Shown one piece after another: positions 1 through 11,290 of a DNA stretch of 64,000 nucleotides. How positions within the stretch are numbered: position 1 is the first letter of the stretch; every line of letters begins with the position of its first letter. The position numbers and the translations under genes were made by a program. Under the pieces are notes generated by a model. That model worked only from the letters and a program-made list of their open reading frames with translations, had not been told where the DNA came from and did not search any database. The DNA is from Uloborus plumipes (taxonomy: Eukaryota > Arthropoda > Arachnida > Araneae > Uloboridae). Location of the stretch: contig JAXGGA010001695.1 of the NCBI GenBank assembly GCA_038373865.1, positions 1 through 64,000 on the forward strand. The letters are read 5' to 3'.

Positions 1-611
1 GAAAATTTGAGAGGACTTTGTTGAAAGGAGTAGCTAGAAGTTAACTCACAAAGGATTTGCTTTTGGTGGGGTGGTAACGCTCACACCCAGTGGATAATAG
101 GGGGACGATGAGACTCTTTTTTCGAGTGAGGTTGAGATTTGGTAGTGCAAATACAGCTCTGCTGATGGTTAGCTGTGTGAACTGTGGTCAAAAATTTGTT
201 AAAGATGACTTTCTTTCACGCTATTTACACAGCGGCTATTTCTAAAAGCGGAAGATTAAGAATATTTGTCTTCGTCACTGTTTGCTTGGTTTTTGAAGGA
301 GTCGGATCACTGTTATGTATGAGTGAAGCTCCTTTGGAATTCGGAATAAATCCTTTCTTTTTCCCTTTTTACCCCAAATGCATCGAATATAAAGTGCAAC
401 TCTTTTGCATTAAGCAATATTTGGTACCCATATTTTTGACCCTCCGCTGGTAAAGCTCTTTATTTTTTTTAACGTAATTGGTGTGGTGAGGTGTATGTAA
501 TGCCAACAATATATTTCTCGTTTTCTCCACAAAATTTAGCAAATTAAAGAAGAAAAATCTCCCCGTTTGTTAATTATTTATTTTTATAAATACAAATGAA
601 ACGTACGTATA
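1..611. other. Unassigned intergenic stretch
   Basis: I see no supported gene or repeat here. An 89-codon open frame at 184-453 has no recognisable motif and is no longer than chance frames elsewhere in the window. The stretch ends at the CACTG-family element that starts at 612. Confidence 0.4.
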
Positions 612-796
612 CACTGTAAAAAAAATATTTTTTTTTACAATAGAATACAGCTAATTTTATGGTAAAACTGCTTAATTTTACGGTAATAAACTGTAAAATT
701 GCTAGTTTAACAGTTTGTTACTGTGCTTTTACAATTTTAAACTGGAACTTCTGCTGCCAGTATTATACTGTAAAAACAACAGCTTTTTTTGCTGTG
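612..796. mobile_element. CACTG-family MITE, copy 1
   Basis: This is a 185 bp element opening with CACTG and closing with a mutated CTGTG. It is flanked on both sides by TA (610-611 and 797-798), which I read as a 2-bp target duplication. The interior is a string of CTGTAAAA / TTTTACAG words and contains the family signature CTGCCAGTATTATACTGTAA near its right end. It has no coding capacity. The CACTG termini and 2-bp duplication resemble CACTA (EnSpm) elements, but no transposase is present to confirm that. Confidence 0.8.
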
Positions 797-1828
797 TACG
801 TATAGAGCCATATATGTAAACACTACAAACTATTTGCATACAAAAAATCCATTTTTTAAGGGCTAACTTATACTCTTATGAGAGGATTATTATTTTTTTT
901 TTTTTTTTACAATTCTTTATCCCAGCAATTATCTGCGTATCTGCTCAGAACAGAGGGTCTTAAAACCGTCCAACGGTAGGTGCGGGGGACCTCAGGGTGT
1001 CAAATGTCAAATGTCAAACAGAGGGTCTTATGAGGAAGTCAAGTAATAGACTTATGCTAATTTGACCTACGTATGCAAGAAAATCTGTAAAATTAAGTGC
1101 ATTTTTAAAGGAAGGAGTGCAGATGAATTTATTAAGATGAATTTGTTCATTGATTTAATAAATGATTGAATAAGTAAATGATATGAACTATTTCACTCTC
1201 CCCATTCCCTTTTCCATGCATGCACTTGACTATAATTATAATTGAGCAAAAATAGGAACCAAAAATTATCTTAATATTAAATAAATAAATATCGTATTGA
1301 ATATTAGCAAGTTCGTATATATTATAGTAAATGTTTAATGAACTTCATTATTTTATAATAACAAATATAGTTTTTGACTTAAAGAAAAATATTATTTGAG
1401 CATAGTGTTAGAAAATTTATTTTATAATCAAATGCTTTGATCTATAGAGATAACTGTTTCCTGATTGGGGTAGACTATGTATACATACATTAATACATAG
1501 GTAAAATATTACCAGACATGTGGTGCTAAAAGCAGAGTAAATATTTCACCATTTCACTTGCCCTACATTCTCTTACTTCTTACTACATTAGTCATAATGT
1601 ACTGAAGTATGCTTTTTTCTTATCATTATCGCGAACTTTTTTTTTTTTTTTGTATCGTTCTTATAACATGCTTAAAAACCTTTGAAATTTTTAGTTTGTC
1701 TGGGAGAAATTTGACGACAATTTATATAATATTTTATCCAGAACAGTGTCAAAAATATTATTTTATATGCTTTATTCTTTAAAATGATTCCACAGAGAAT
1801 ATGTTTTTTCATAGTATTTCGTTAAGTA
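797..1828. other. Unassigned AT-rich stretch
   Basis: No gene is visible. A 12-bp word, CAGAGGGTCTTA, occurs twice in direct orientation (about 951 and 1018), with a short tandem TCAAATG repeat between the copies. Homopolymer T runs occur at about 890-908 and 1640-1650. Confidence 0.4.
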
Positions 1829-2207
1829 GGCTGCAAAAAATGAGCTGTTGCTCTTACAGTATAATACTGGCAGCCGAGGTTCCAATTTGAAACTGTAAAA
1901 TGCATAGATAGAAACAGTAAAAGTAGCAATTTCACAATTTCTTACAGTAAAGTCAACAAATTTACAGTTTATTGCCTTAAATTTTAGTTGTATTATGCAA
2001 TAAAAACAACAGTATAATACTGGCAGCAGAGGTTCCAGTTTAAAACTGTAAAATGCACGGCAAAAACTGCTTAATTAGAAATTTTAGAGTTTAGTTCTGT
2101 AAGAGTAAGAATTTTACAGTTAATTACTGTACAATGAGAAGTTTTTACAGTTTATTACCATAAAATTAGCTCTATATACTGTAAAACCAACATTTATATT
2201 TTTAGTG
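1829..2207. mobile_element. CACTG-family MITE, copy 2
   Basis: This copy is about 379 bp with degenerate ends (GGCTG on the left, TAGTG on the right). The signature 'cagtataatactggcagc' and the following 'aggttccagttt' occur twice (about 1857 and 2010), so the element consists of two half-units. Its interior alternates AGTAATAAACTGTAAAA-type words in both orientations, making it strongly self-complementary. The target duplication is not readable (TA on the left, CA on the right). Confidence 0.75.
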
Positions 2208-2942
2208 CACTGAAGAAAAAATTCACCGCAAAAATTTTTGTTCAAAGAGACTAATATTTTTTTGAATTCATCCATTTCAATGACCCCAAGAAGTGCGAAT
2301 TTCAAGCAAGGCTCTCTTCGAATATTACAGAGGGGATGGAGGGCGAAAAAAAGGGGATGGCCCGGGTTTGATCTGTGGTTCCCCGCGGTTCCGCCATCAA
2401 TTGCATGCATGTCGGATCCGCTTTAGAACCCGGTAACAACCGAAACATCATAAATCAACTCGAACAAGGGGCATAGGTGTCAAACTTCTCTTGTGGTCTA
2501 CCCATGTTGCCCACTAAAATGCCTACTCCGGAGCAGTACACACTCCTCGAAAGGTACAATAAAAAAGAGGAGGAGAATGGAGAGAGGGCTTTCAATTCAA
2601 TTCTTGGGCCGTAAGAGAAGTAGCATAAAAGTTGGTGCTTCAAAATGTAAAATTGAAGCTCAATAGATTCGGTTTTGTGGCAGTGGTAAATGGAGTGCTT
2701 TTCTGACGAGGATTGTTGAAGAGAAGATGATTTGTTTTGGCAGATGTGGGAGGTTTGAGGTTGGTACTCAAATGCCTGGTGCAGATTTGGAGAATAAGAT
2801 GAATCGTGTAGCACTCATGTTTTGCTATCCGAGCCTATTATCAAGGAAAATAAAGCTTGGTAAAGGTTCGTATGACCTGTCTTGCTAGAATGCGGTATTG
2901 ATATGCAGTGTGTTGCAAGATAGCACCTTTCTTGGCACAATA

Positions 2943-3509
2943 CAGTGAACTCTCACTTATGCGCCGGCCCAAGGGACCAACAGAAAAAGGCGCATAACTG
3001 AGAGAGACGCATAAGCGAACAAGCCTATTTAAAGGTCTAAAACGCAACATAAGTTCTAATGAGAGCATGAATAAGAATGTTTGTATAGAAAAGGGACATA
3101 TTACTGCGGTTTGGCATTTGGCAATTACTGTAACGTAACTACAATGATAAAGAGAAAACAAAAATTGTAGCGTACCTAATCACAAATTGTTTCCTTTAAA
3201 ACGATACATAATAGATAATTGTCCCTCTCCGAATTCTAGTTCATACGGAAAAAAGGCCTTCCGTGAGCAATAAAGGCGAAAGATTAAAGAAGAAAGTGAA
3301 GAAACATGCTTATTTTTTAAAGAAAATAAAATAAATTTTTAATATTTTACGAAAAATTCGGCGCATAAGTGAAATATTTATCTTTAGAGCGACGCATAAA
3401 CGAATGATATTATCATTATTATGCTATAGAATGTGCTGGGACCATTGAAAACCGTCGTATAAGTGAAAAAGGCGCATAAAGGAGGCGGTGTATAAGTGAG
3501 AGTTCACTG
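2943..3509. mobile_element. TA-flanked MITE with repeated GCGCATAAGTGAGAG phrase (pogo-like)
   Basis: A 567 bp element is flanked by TA on both sides (2941-2942 and 3510-3511). Its termini are inverted: the left reads CAGTGAACTCTCACTTAT, and the right ends ATAAGTGAGAGTTCACTG. CAGTGAAC/CAGTRGAAC ends with TA duplications are typical of pogo/Tigger members of Tc1-mariner. The terminal word recurs inside near 2990, 3007, 3360, 3391, 3453 and 3470. No transposase is readable, so it is non-autonomous. Confidence 0.8.
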
Positions 3510-3926
3510 TATTACAGTATGTAGCTAATAGTAGAAGATCCACCTTAGGTTGACCTACTTTCATCGAATTTCCTAATGTTATGTTTAAAAATGCAGATAA
3601 AAAGATTACGAAAACGATGCTGTATAGGGATGCCAATGCTAAAAGAGGTCACACCATATGGTTTTAGCGATTTAAATTTCAATCATTAAGTATTTGTGCA
3701 GATTTTCTGAAGGTATCTTGAGATGCAAATAGAACATTTTTAAAAAAAACCTGCAAAATCTCTGCACATTTATTCCAAAATTTTGTAAAGGCATCATATT
3801 TTTTTTTTTCACTACGAATGCACCAAATTTTGAGCTGAATGACCGTCAGGGATAATTTAGATCTTCTTTTAATTAAAAAAGGAAAATTACTGAAAATTTT
3901 CAGATTCCTGCAAAAGTTGAAGACTC

Positions 3927-3968
3927 CCAGTATTATACTGTAAAAGCATCAATTCATTTTTTGTAGTG
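3927..3968. mobile_element. CACTG-family terminal fragment, copy 3
   Basis: Only the right end of the CACTG family remains: the 'cagtattatactgtaaaa' signature followed by a GTAGTG terminus at 3968. The left side joins unrelated sequence, so the copy is 5' truncated. Confidence 0.6.
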
Positions 3969-6604
3969 TGGTAGACACAATTGATCTTTTTCAATTTGAT
4001 CGATTTCTGTTAGACACAAATATATATGCCCCTTAAATCCCGTGGATACTTTGAAATTTTCTCGCCTTTAAGAAATAAGAAATGAAATTTCATAGTGCAA
4101 ACAAATCAAGGTTTTTTTTTTACCAACATTCGTTTTTTGAAAAGCCATTTTATCAATGAGTGTCACGGACAGAATAAGTTGACAATGCAACTTTAAATTG
4201 CAATCGAGTTGGATGTGTCCCCAAGTACATTTAATCCAATCAAAACAAAATATTCGACAATTTAAGTACACTTTTTTAAAAGATAAATTTACAGTTTTGC
4301 CGTAGAAGAAATCTTTTCGCTTCTGGGAAACAATTTTTTTTGCAAGGTTGATTGCAATATTGATGCAAATGAAATTTGATTACATCATATCGTGATTATT
4401 TTTTAATCTACAAAGACAAAATAAAATCAGAAAATCAATAGTGACTCTAGCTATAAAAAAATTGCTATCTTTAAAATGTACTTCATATATCGTGTGCCAA
4501 TATGACGAACACATATTAAACTTACATATACATACATACTCAGGCAGAAGTGGGTAATAAATTGACTATTAATGAAACTACCCGACTGCAGATCTAGGAT
4601 CAATTATATCGGAACTTTTTCAACGTAAAATGAATGATGTATATCAATTTATCCATCTAAATCTTATATCCGTAAATTTACAAAATTACGGCATACTTTC
4701 CCGGTCGGATAACATATCTCTTTCATCCTCTACCCCCTAAAAAAGGGCATCCTCCCGTATAGATGTGCAAAATAAACTTACGAGCATCGCATTACTCCGC
4801 GTTTATGGAAACTCTCCTCTCTAAATGCGTTTATTGTACGAAAGGCTCTCTGTCTCCCCCGAAAAATCTCTCTTTTCAATAGACATGCTGTTTGCAGATT
4901 GAATAGTCAGCAGAGAGCGCGCAGGAACAGTAGTGGATGCCTTTTTGTGAAAAGCATGGAAGTATATCATTTCACTCGTGTTGAACCAACATCGTGACGG
5001 TGTTTCGCTTTTAAGGGAGGGGGGGGGGTGCCGGAGGTGGGAGTATTGTGTGACGGGAAGGAGGCATTAACTAGCAAGGAGTGCATGTGCGAGGACTTTT
5101 TGTTGGTGTACAATGAGGAGGAGGATGGAAAAATATCTGCCTCTTCGTCATTTTAAGGGATTGTAATGATTTAAGATTGACATTTTCTCTAATACTTATA
5201 TTGCTCTATAATTCGGATATTTTTAGTATATATTCGTCAAAGCCATGAAAATGGAAGGAAAAAAAAATAATAACAATTTAGAAAGATTTTTACAATGTTG
5301 CAGGTAAGTATTACTGCAAAAAGGATATACTTGCAGTTAATGTATGTCTAAGGGAGTCCCGATGGGAGGTCCCGGAAGGTCATTGTGATCTTCCAAAAAT
5401 GTCCGAATTCGGAAAACTTGCCTTACGATGCCACAAATTTCAATACCAAGTTACATTTATACTAAATTTTAAAATTCCGTTTTATTATTATTTCTACGTA
5501 TTATTTTCTATAAGTTCCCGCGCGCGCGCGCGATGTCTCTTCGCATTAAATATAGATAGGTATGTGTTTATGTTGGTGTTTTATCATTTGGTAATATTCG
5601 GTGTTTCATTCGGTAAATTGAGGATTTTCTCCCTTCCAAAATTTTGCTTAGGACGCGCCTGTGTCTACCTGTAATGAACTTTGTGATAGGGACTGAACCT
5701 CTGTTTAGAGTCTCTTTAACCGAAGAGACCCTAAACGGAGGTTCAATCAACACCTCAGTCTTCTATGTCTGGTTGGTTCACTAAATCTTTTATTTATTTA
5801 CCTACTATTATTAACTGACAGGAGACATTATTAATTGAAAATTGAAAGTTTTTGGATAAATCTATGATACTATTTTTTGAGCTTTTGTTTCAAAAAAATA
5901 CCTTTGTAATTTTGTGCTTTGCAATTTTAGGGTCCCTTCTTTTTTGTTTAGTGATTATATTCTTGGTGACGTAGATCTTTGTGATATTCGAGCCCTACTT
6001 ATAGCACGGAGAAAGTTTTGAAGAAAAATTACAACTGAAAGGAAAATGCTCTGAACGTTATTCGATTGCTAGTGTAGTTTTATTTTCCTCTTGTATTTCT
6101 TTTTTTTTTTCTTTTTTTTTTTTCTTCCACAAAATTTTAGTGTAATAGGATATTACGGTAAAAAGTACCGGCAACACGGAAAACGGTACTTTTTTCTCTA
6201 AATTTTCAGAAACATTATTTATGGTGTGGCATGCAGTAATCTTAAATACAAAGATCTGTATTTTAGTGTTAAAGGTTTCAGAGTCTGTCAAGCCCTATTT
6301 TGAAATACATTTCTTAAAAATATTGGAAAATGAATGTTGCTTTGGAATTCCATAGAAAAAGACGCATTAGTTGGACGAAAATTCATGCAAAGACTTCAAA
6401 TACGTTATATACTTGTTTTATTGCATTAACTTTATGAAGAGCGTGGACTTTTATGACGCAGTTTATTTTTTAACATTTCCAAAAACAATTTTTAAACAAA
6501 CTCTTTGGTTCTGGTATGGACGTATAACATTTGATCTGTCTTAAAATAGAATTATGCTGTTGCAAAAAAAAAAAAAAAAAACTATTAACAGTTATTGTTC
6601 TGTG
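3969..6604. other. Unassigned stretch with one small hairpin
   Basis: No gene is supported in this 2.6 kb. It contains a (GC)n run at about 5520-5532, a 50 bp inverted repeat at 5695-5744 (listed separately), and a long T-rich tract at about 6099-6123. GC content is locally higher at 4700-5130, but I found no coherent reading frame or motif there. Confidence 0.4.
5695..5744. repeat. 50 bp near-perfect inverted repeat
   Basis: The left arm, GAACCTCTGTTTAGAGTCTC, pairs with a right arm that reads GAACCTCCGTTTAGGGTCTC on the other strand, with only a few bases between them. The GAACCTC terminus resembles the ends of pogo/Tigger-type MITEs, but no clear TA duplication flanks it, so it may be a remnant. 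Confidence 0.7.
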
Positions 6605-6983
6605 CACTATAAAAAGGAATGTTGTTTTTATAGTATAATACTGCTAATTTTACAATAATAAACTGCAAAATTGCTAACTTTACAGTACTAAACTGTAAAA
6701 TTGCCAATTTTACAGTAATTAACTGTGCAATTGCTAATTTTGCAGTTCATTACAGTGCATTTTACAGTTTTAAACTGGAACCTCTGCTGCCAGTATTATA
6801 CTGCTGTTTTTACAGTATAAAACAGCTGAATTTTACGGCAATAAACTGTGAAGTTGTTAACGTTGCAGTAAGAAACTGTAAAATTGCTAGATTTACAGTT
6901 TATTGCTGCGCATTTTACAGTTTTAAATTGGAACCTTGGCTGCCAGTATTATGCTGTAAAAACAACAGTTCCTTTTTGCAGTA
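6605..6983. mobile_element. CACTG-family MITE, copy 4
   Basis: This is a full-length 379 bp copy with CACTA at the left and CAGTA at the right. It is flanked by TG on both sides (6603-6604 and 6984-6985). It contains two half-units, each ending with the 'ctgccagtattatactg' signature (about 6788 and 6940). It carries no reading frame. Confidence 0.85.
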
Positions 6984-7080
6984 TGAGAATGGTTACCGTT
7001 TAAGTAATTACTTTCATTTCGCTTACATTTGTCACTTAAGGCTTATTTATTTTCTCTTTTAAAAACTATAATCCATAAAA

Positions 7081-7125
7081 CTCCTACACACACTGAAAAA
7101 TGCATTTACTGAGTGTGTAGGAGTC
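7081..7125. repeat. Hairpin with 11 bp perfect stem
   Basis: CTCCTACACAC and GTGTGTAGGAG form a perfect 11 bp stem around a loop of about 22 bases that itself contains further partial pairing (ACTGA...TACTGA). It could be a relic of a short inverted-repeat element. No function is implied. Confidence 0.65.
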
Positions 7126-7723
7126 ATTGAAAAATCTAGTATTTTTTTTCGGTAGCTTAAATGAAACATTTAATCGGAAATCTAAGCTGTTGAGGAACAA
7201 TCGAAAATGCACGCCTTTTCAAGCCGAAACACAATCACTCATTTACCTGTAACTTAAACAGACGGAAATATTCTTAAAATCGAGCCACACCCGAGCTTGT
7301 GTGACGTATGCAAATCGTTCTTTAAGTCATTTGTCAACAGCAAAGGAGCTCTTTTATACAATTCTCCGAGCGGCGATTGGTTCTGACGCCTAGAGGTGTA
7401 AAGATTTTTCAACGTCGCGAAAAAATGTTTTTCATGTGGCTTGTTGGGCAACACCCTGTGCTATGCTATTCCATCTTTCGTTGAAAAGTGTTTAGAAGGG
7501 GTTGGTAACATATTGAATTTATTTGTTTTTCTTCCCTGGCATTCTTACTTCTGAGCATGTTTTTCCTTAGGAAGTATGCATCTGCTCAGAGTTGAAATAA
7601 TATCATGACTGTAAATATTATTATTTATCAAGTCAGTTATGACTCTAAAACGAGTTACTCTTCCATTTAGCTAGAAAGAACCTACCACACGATTAGCGTA
7701 GCCATGAAAAGTTTGAACACGTG
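7126..7723. other. Unassigned stretch
   Basis: Unique-looking AT-rich sequence without a supported gene. A 66-codon minus-strand open frame (7254-7454) shows no motif and I treat it as chance. Confidence 0.35.
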
Positions 7724-8096
7724 TTTTGTAAAAAATGAATGCTGTTTTTACAGTATAATACAGCTAATTTTGTAGTAATAAACTTCAAAAGTTACTAATT
7801 TTACATTCATAACCTGTAAAATTGCTAGTTTCAGTTTATTACCGTGCATTTTACAGTTTTAAATTGGAACCTCTGCTGCCAATATCATAGTGTTTCTACA
7901 ATATAATGCAGCTAAATTTCACTTCAATAAACTGTTAAACTTAATTACTACACTGCAAAAAAAATAACTGTTGTTATTACAGTAAGAAACTGTTAAAGTG
8001 TTAGTTTTAGTTTATTACTGCGCAGTTTGCAGTTTTAAATTGGAACCTCGGCTGCCATTTTTTTACTGTAATAACAACAGTTCTTTTTTTGCAGTG
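7724..8096. mobile_element. CACTG-family copies 5a and 5b in tandem
   Basis: Copy 5a (about 7724-7948) has a degenerate left end and the standard left half-unit. Directly after it lies a compact 146 bp copy, 5b (7951-8096), with intact CACTGCAAAA and TTTTGCAGTG ends, flanked by TA on both sides (7949-7950 and 8097-8098). The 5b boundaries are among the clearest in the window for the 2-bp duplication. Confidence 0.8.
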
Positions 8097-8460
8097 TAGT
8101 AATTAAAAGATCATCTTGAGACATATTTTTGATGCAAAAAATATTTGGCCTTGTCCACCCGTTACCGAGATATAAAGTCTTAAAGTCTGCCGAAATTTTT
8201 ACAAAAGGACCAAATTTAAAAACTTGACGAGAAATTAATCACGTTATTTCACCATCTGCACGTGGTTGGACAATGGACATCCATCTACAAATCGTGTGAA
8301 AGATGTCATCTCTTCCACATGTCATTACTCACTGAAAGTCGCTAAATTTGGCGACTTCTTTTTTCAATTTCTGAATAAGATTTCCTATTGATAATGGAGA
8401 CGTGAGGGCGTTGATATACATGCTTTGCAAAGCTGTTTCGACATGTTTTTTTCTTTTTTT

Positions 8461-8791
8461 AACCGACTTCGAAAAAGGAGGAGGTTCTCAATTCAAAGCG
8501 TATACTTTTTTTTGTTTGTTCGCACATAACATCTTATCTACTGAACCGATTTGGACGATTTTTTTTATTCGATAAGAGATGGTGTAACTTAGGTACCATG
8601 TACTCATATGACGATATTTGTTCACTAGAAAAAAAGTTATGATCGAAAAACTAACATTTCATGTCATTTAAAACAATATCTGCTATCGTAAATCCTTAAT
8701 GTAATCAGCGACCCGGTGGTCAAGTGGTTACGCGCGTCAGGTTGAAGTTCCTGATGGAATGAGATCGAGTCCAGGTCTGCAAGGATTTTTT
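8461..8791 (+). repeat. Interspersed repeat ending in a tRNA-like head, copy A
   Basis: The unit starts AACCGACTTCGAAAAAGGAG and ends with a tRNA-like segment. An A-box match, TGGTCAAGTGG, lies at 8717-8727 and a B-box match, GATCGAGTCC, at 8763-8772, 35 bases apart, as in pol III type 2 promoters. A second copy lies at 9504. Both copies stop about 10 bases after the B box. The tRNA-like part is therefore at the 3' side of the shared unit, the opposite of the usual SINE order. Confidence 0.65.
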
Positions 8792-9503
8792 CGAATGATT
8801 GTAATGTCCTTATGCAGGTACATCCCCCCATGGAGATCTTCCCCATATTTTTTTATAGTACAAAATGACAGTTTTGGTCGGATCTTTGTTAAAATTGGCA
8901 ATGGGGTCCTTCGATGCTGTGGAATTTTCTTATGGACCTTTGCTCCATTTTTGGGGGCTTTGAATCGATTGTGGCAATAAATGGTTTTTGATTTGCGGCA
9001 CTTATATTATTTTTTTCAAAAATTATATGCACAATCAATTATATTATGTTAATTTTTGTATCTTTGTAAAATTCTGTATTTTATACCTTGCATTTACGTC
9101 AAATTCAAGGTAAAATTAAAAGTCAAAAATTCTGCAGTTGACAAATATATGTTAAAAATTAAAGTAACTATTTTTTGTGATTTTCATATTGGTTGTGACC
9201 AAAAAACATCATTACAAACAAATAAAATGTATCAAACACCATGAGAGTTGAGTTATTAGGCAAAATCTGCTGTGTAATGTTTTTTTTGCACTGCGAGGGG
9301 GGGGGGGGGTTATGAACGACCATTAAAGTGACACACATTTTTATAAAATAAGATTTTGATTTGTGGTGTTTGAAAAAAACTAAAGAGTCCACTTTAGTTT
9401 AAAATTATTTTCCATGAAATGCAAAAACTTGCACCAATTTTCCAAGTCTTACTCTAACCCCTTCTCCCACAATTCAAATTACTTACTTTTACATTCAATT
9501 TTT
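8792..9503. other. Spacer between the two tRNA-like repeats
   Basis: No supported gene. The small open frames at 8759-8980 and 9056-9244 have no motifs, and the first overlaps the repeat. A G-run lies at about 9297-9309. Confidence 0.35.
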
Positions 9504-9842
9504 AACCGACTTCAAAAAATTAGGAGGTTCTCAATTCAAAGCGTATGTTTTTTTTTTTTTTTTTTTTTGTTTGTTCGCACATAACATCTGATCTACTGAA
9601 CCGATTTGGACGATTTTTTTTTCAAATCGATAGGAGATGGTTAACTTAGGTACCATGTATTCATATGACGATATTTGTTCACTAGAAAAGAGTTATGATC
9701 GAAAAACTAAAATTTCATGTTATTTAAAACAATATGTGCTATCGTAAATCCTTACTCCAATCAGCGACCCGATGGTCAAGTGGTTAAACGCATCGGGTTG
9801 AAGGTCCTGATGGAATACGATCGAGTCCAGGTCTGCAAGTTT
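9504..9842 (+). repeat. Interspersed repeat ending in a tRNA-like head, copy B
   Basis: This is the second copy of the 8461 unit, in the same orientation, with a T-run expansion near 9549-9569. The A box lies at 9773-9783 (TGGTCAAGTGG) and the B box at 9819-9828 (GATCGAGTCC). The similarity again ends just after 'ccaggtctgcaag'. The region from 'tcagcgaccc' to 'ggtctgcaag' is almost identical in both copies. Confidence 0.65.
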
Positions 9843-9910
9843 TTTGAACAGTTGCATGGTTTTTGAAGTATATTTTGATTAATTTAAGTGCATTTACACT
9901 AAAAAGAATG

Positions 9911-10351
9911 AAATAAAATATTTTTGGAAAAAAAAAAATAGAACCGACTTCAGTTGGAAATTGCTCTAAAAAGTAAAAAATATTTTTTTTCTTTAAACAC
10001 CATCGAAACTACTTTTAAACATAAGTTTTGAAGTCGGCGCAAAAACAATGTATAGAATCATACGCAACTACAATTCAACCATAAATATAAATTTTAATGG
10101 ACTCATTTCATTGATTACCACACATTCGTGTAATGGTACAAATATTCTGCTTTTAATTTTCAATGGTTTCTTTGAAAAAATGTTGGCAAAATATGGTTAA
10201 ATATCATTTTACCTATTGTTTTTGCGTCGACTTCAAAACTTATGTTTAAAAGTAGTTTCGATTGTGTTCAAAGAAAAAAATTATTTTTTACTTTTTAGAG
10301 CAATTTCCAACTGAAGTCGGTTCTATTTTTTTTTCCAAAAATATTTTATTG
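9911..10351. mobile_element. 441 bp palindromic (foldback) element
   Basis: Two arms of roughly 145 bp are inverted copies of each other. Outer ends are AATAAAATATTTTTGG and CCAAAAATATTTTATT. Inner ends are 'ttttgaagtcggcgcaaaa' and its complement 'tttttgcgtcgacttcaaaa'. Each arm contains the word ACCGACTTC, which also opens the neighbouring tRNA-like repeats, so the palindrome may be related to that family. No coding capacity. Confidence 0.75.
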
Positions 10352-10881
10352 AAAACTCTTTTTTGTTTTCTGCTGAAACTCATATTTTGCATTGTACAGA
10401 TGAAATTCCTGCTATAAGACTATAGTGAAAGTACGACCATTATGCGACTAGTGTAAAAGTAAAAATAAAATATAACAGGTTTCAAGGAAACCGCATCACT
10501 GTTGCTAGTAGTTGACACTTATTAAGAATATGCTAAAAGAAAACCATTACAAATTTAATCACTATTTTCTATTTTGAATCAAAAATGCATCTAGCGCTTT
10601 GGTTCAGTTCTTTTTCATCAAGATTATGAAGAAATTAATTTAAAAAATGATTAAAAAGCATAAAACAATTAACTAAAAGGCATTTAGCTCTGTTTTCATG
10701 CAATTTTCATCAAAATTATAAAATGGTGTATAAATTGGAAATGCTTATCTTTCAGCTTACTCTTTATAATTGTTAGCTACACTGCAAATATTAAGACACT
10801 TTTTGAACACATTTTGAGCATTTTTTTCTAAGGACACCTGTCACTTTTTTGGAAAACCTTTGAAACACAAGTTTTGGAGTA
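10352..10881. other. Unassigned stretch
   Basis: AT-rich sequence with no gene, RNA or repeat that I can support. Confidence 0.35.
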
Positions 10882-11290
10882 CCCTGCTAAAAATGACCCA
10901 TACAGATCAATAGAAAAATCTATTGATATCGGTAGAGTTCTATTGATATGAATTGATTTCTATCGATGTCTCTATTGGTATCGATAGAAGCTATTGATAC
11001 CTGCAGCCTATTGATCATATCCTCAATGGATATCCATAGAAGCCCTATAGACATAAATAGAAATTTGGGCAGAAGGAAAGCATCCCAATGGATATCAATA
11101 GAAGCCCTAGACATCAATAGAAATTTGGTCAGTAGGAAAGCATTTCAATGGATATCAATAGAAGCTTTATAGATATCAATAGAAATCTGGTCAGTAGGAT
11201 ACTGATCCCAATGGATATCACTTAAAGCTTTAATTGACATCAATAGAAATCCGATAAGTTATATTAATTCCAATTGATATCTGTAGAAAT
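10882..11290. mobile_element. GATATC-repeat element, truncated copy
   Basis: It starts CCCTGCTAAAAATGACCC, matching the left end of the intact element at 12123. The interior is a tandem series of about 60 bp units built around 'atggatatcaatagaa' and 'agacatcaatagaaat' (about 11030, 11090, 11150 and 11210). No right terminus was found, so I treat this copy as 3' truncated. The open frames here on both strands (10920-11117 and 10966-11172) simply reflect the stop-poor repeat. Confidence 0.7.

Noticed and set aside
2330..2400. tRNA-like A and B box matches on the minus strand (TGGCGGAACCG and GATCAAACC)
   Set aside because: The two boxes are only about a dozen bases apart, too close for a tRNA or a pol III type 2 promoter.
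10920..11172. Open frames on both strands over the GATATC repeats
   Set aside because: The tandem word happens to be stop-poor in several frames; the peptides are simple repeats of the DNA unit.
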